Source: an uncultured Porphyromonadaceae bacterium
GTDB taxonomy: Bacteria > Bacteroidota > Bacteroidia > Bacteroidales > Muribaculaceae
Reading direction: 5' to 3'
Assembly: GCA_900550645.1 (NCBI GenBank)
Contig: URTA01000093.1
Span: forward strand, 1-5,630
Length of the DNA: 5,630 bases
Shown: one piece after another, positions 5,572 through 5,630 of the stretch
Layout: each line of letters opens with the position of its first letter
Position numbering within the stretch: position 1 is the stretch's first letter
Position numbers and translations under genes: made by a program
The notes under the pieces: model-generated
Database searches by the model: none
The model's input: the letters and a program-made list of their open reading frames with translations, nothing else
Told to the model about the DNA's origin: nothing

Positions 5572-5630
5572 ATGAAAGAAAGAAAACACTGGTACACCGG
5601 CATGACTGCCGACGAACTCTCAAAACTCGA
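5572..5630 (+). CDS. N-terminal fragment of a gene, possibly rlmN (3' partial)
   Basis: ATG 5572 opens a frame of 19 complete codons that runs off the window end (MKERKHWYTGMTADELSKL). It is preceded by a good Bacteroidetes-type promoter and a leader of about 115 nt, which supports a real gene start. The frame is also open upstream through a GTG at 5539, but that lies within the leader hairpin. The stretch YTGMTADELSKL resembles the beginning of Bacteroidetes RlmN-type radical SAM 23S rRNA/tRNA adenine C2-methyltransferases, which start with a similar 'GMT-x-x-EL' segment. Nineteen residues with no catalytic motif are too few for an assignment, so no gene symbol is given. Confidence 0.65.
   Translation, partial: MKERKHWYTGMTADELSKL

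Overview
The window looks like a chromosomal segment of a fairly GC-rich member of the Bacteroidales. Three things point there: a fused FeoA-FeoB iron transporter, a bacterial serine palmitoyltransferase (sphingolipid synthesis is a hallmark of Bacteroidetes), and several matches to the Bacteroidetes -7 promoter element TAnnTTTG. A family such as Muribaculaceae is possible, but that is a guess from composition and general resemblance. I see no insertion sequence, phage gene, CRISPR array, tRNA or rRNA.

Layout: (1) 1-74, the last 23 codons of an unidentified protein on the + strand, followed by an intrinsic terminator (98-120). (2) A second GC-rich hairpin (122-151), then a Bacteroidetes-type promoter (152-184) overlapped by a Fur-box-like sequence (168-180). 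(3) 220-2676 (+), feoAB, ferrous iron uptake. The promoter sits inside the longest open frame, so the true start is ATG 220 and not ATG 160. (4) 2677-2713, a short convergent junction. (5) 2714-3403 and 3408-3746 (-), lrgB and lrgA, a two-gene membrane operon with 4 nt between the genes. (6) 3775-3811, a perfect 11-bp stem hairpin between lrgA and the gene upstream of it. (7) 3832-5019 (-), spt, serine palmitoyltransferase. (8) 5020-5571, a 552-bp divergent intergenic region with two near-identical outward promoters and, between them, an 82-bp imperfect palindrome built from four TGTTCG copies facing four CGAACA copies. (9) 5572-5630 (+), the first 19 codons of a further gene, possibly rlmN.

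On the minus strand spt, lrgA and lrgB run in the same direction and could share a transcript from the promoter at 5171-5203, with the 3775-3811 hairpin acting as a full or partial terminator. I found no recognisable promoter of the lrgAB pair's own. FeoAB is a separate, probably iron-regulated unit. Apart from the divergent intergenic palindrome the genes are conventional. I do not see an undescribed multi-gene system here. The most unusual signal is the TGTTCG/CGAACA array.
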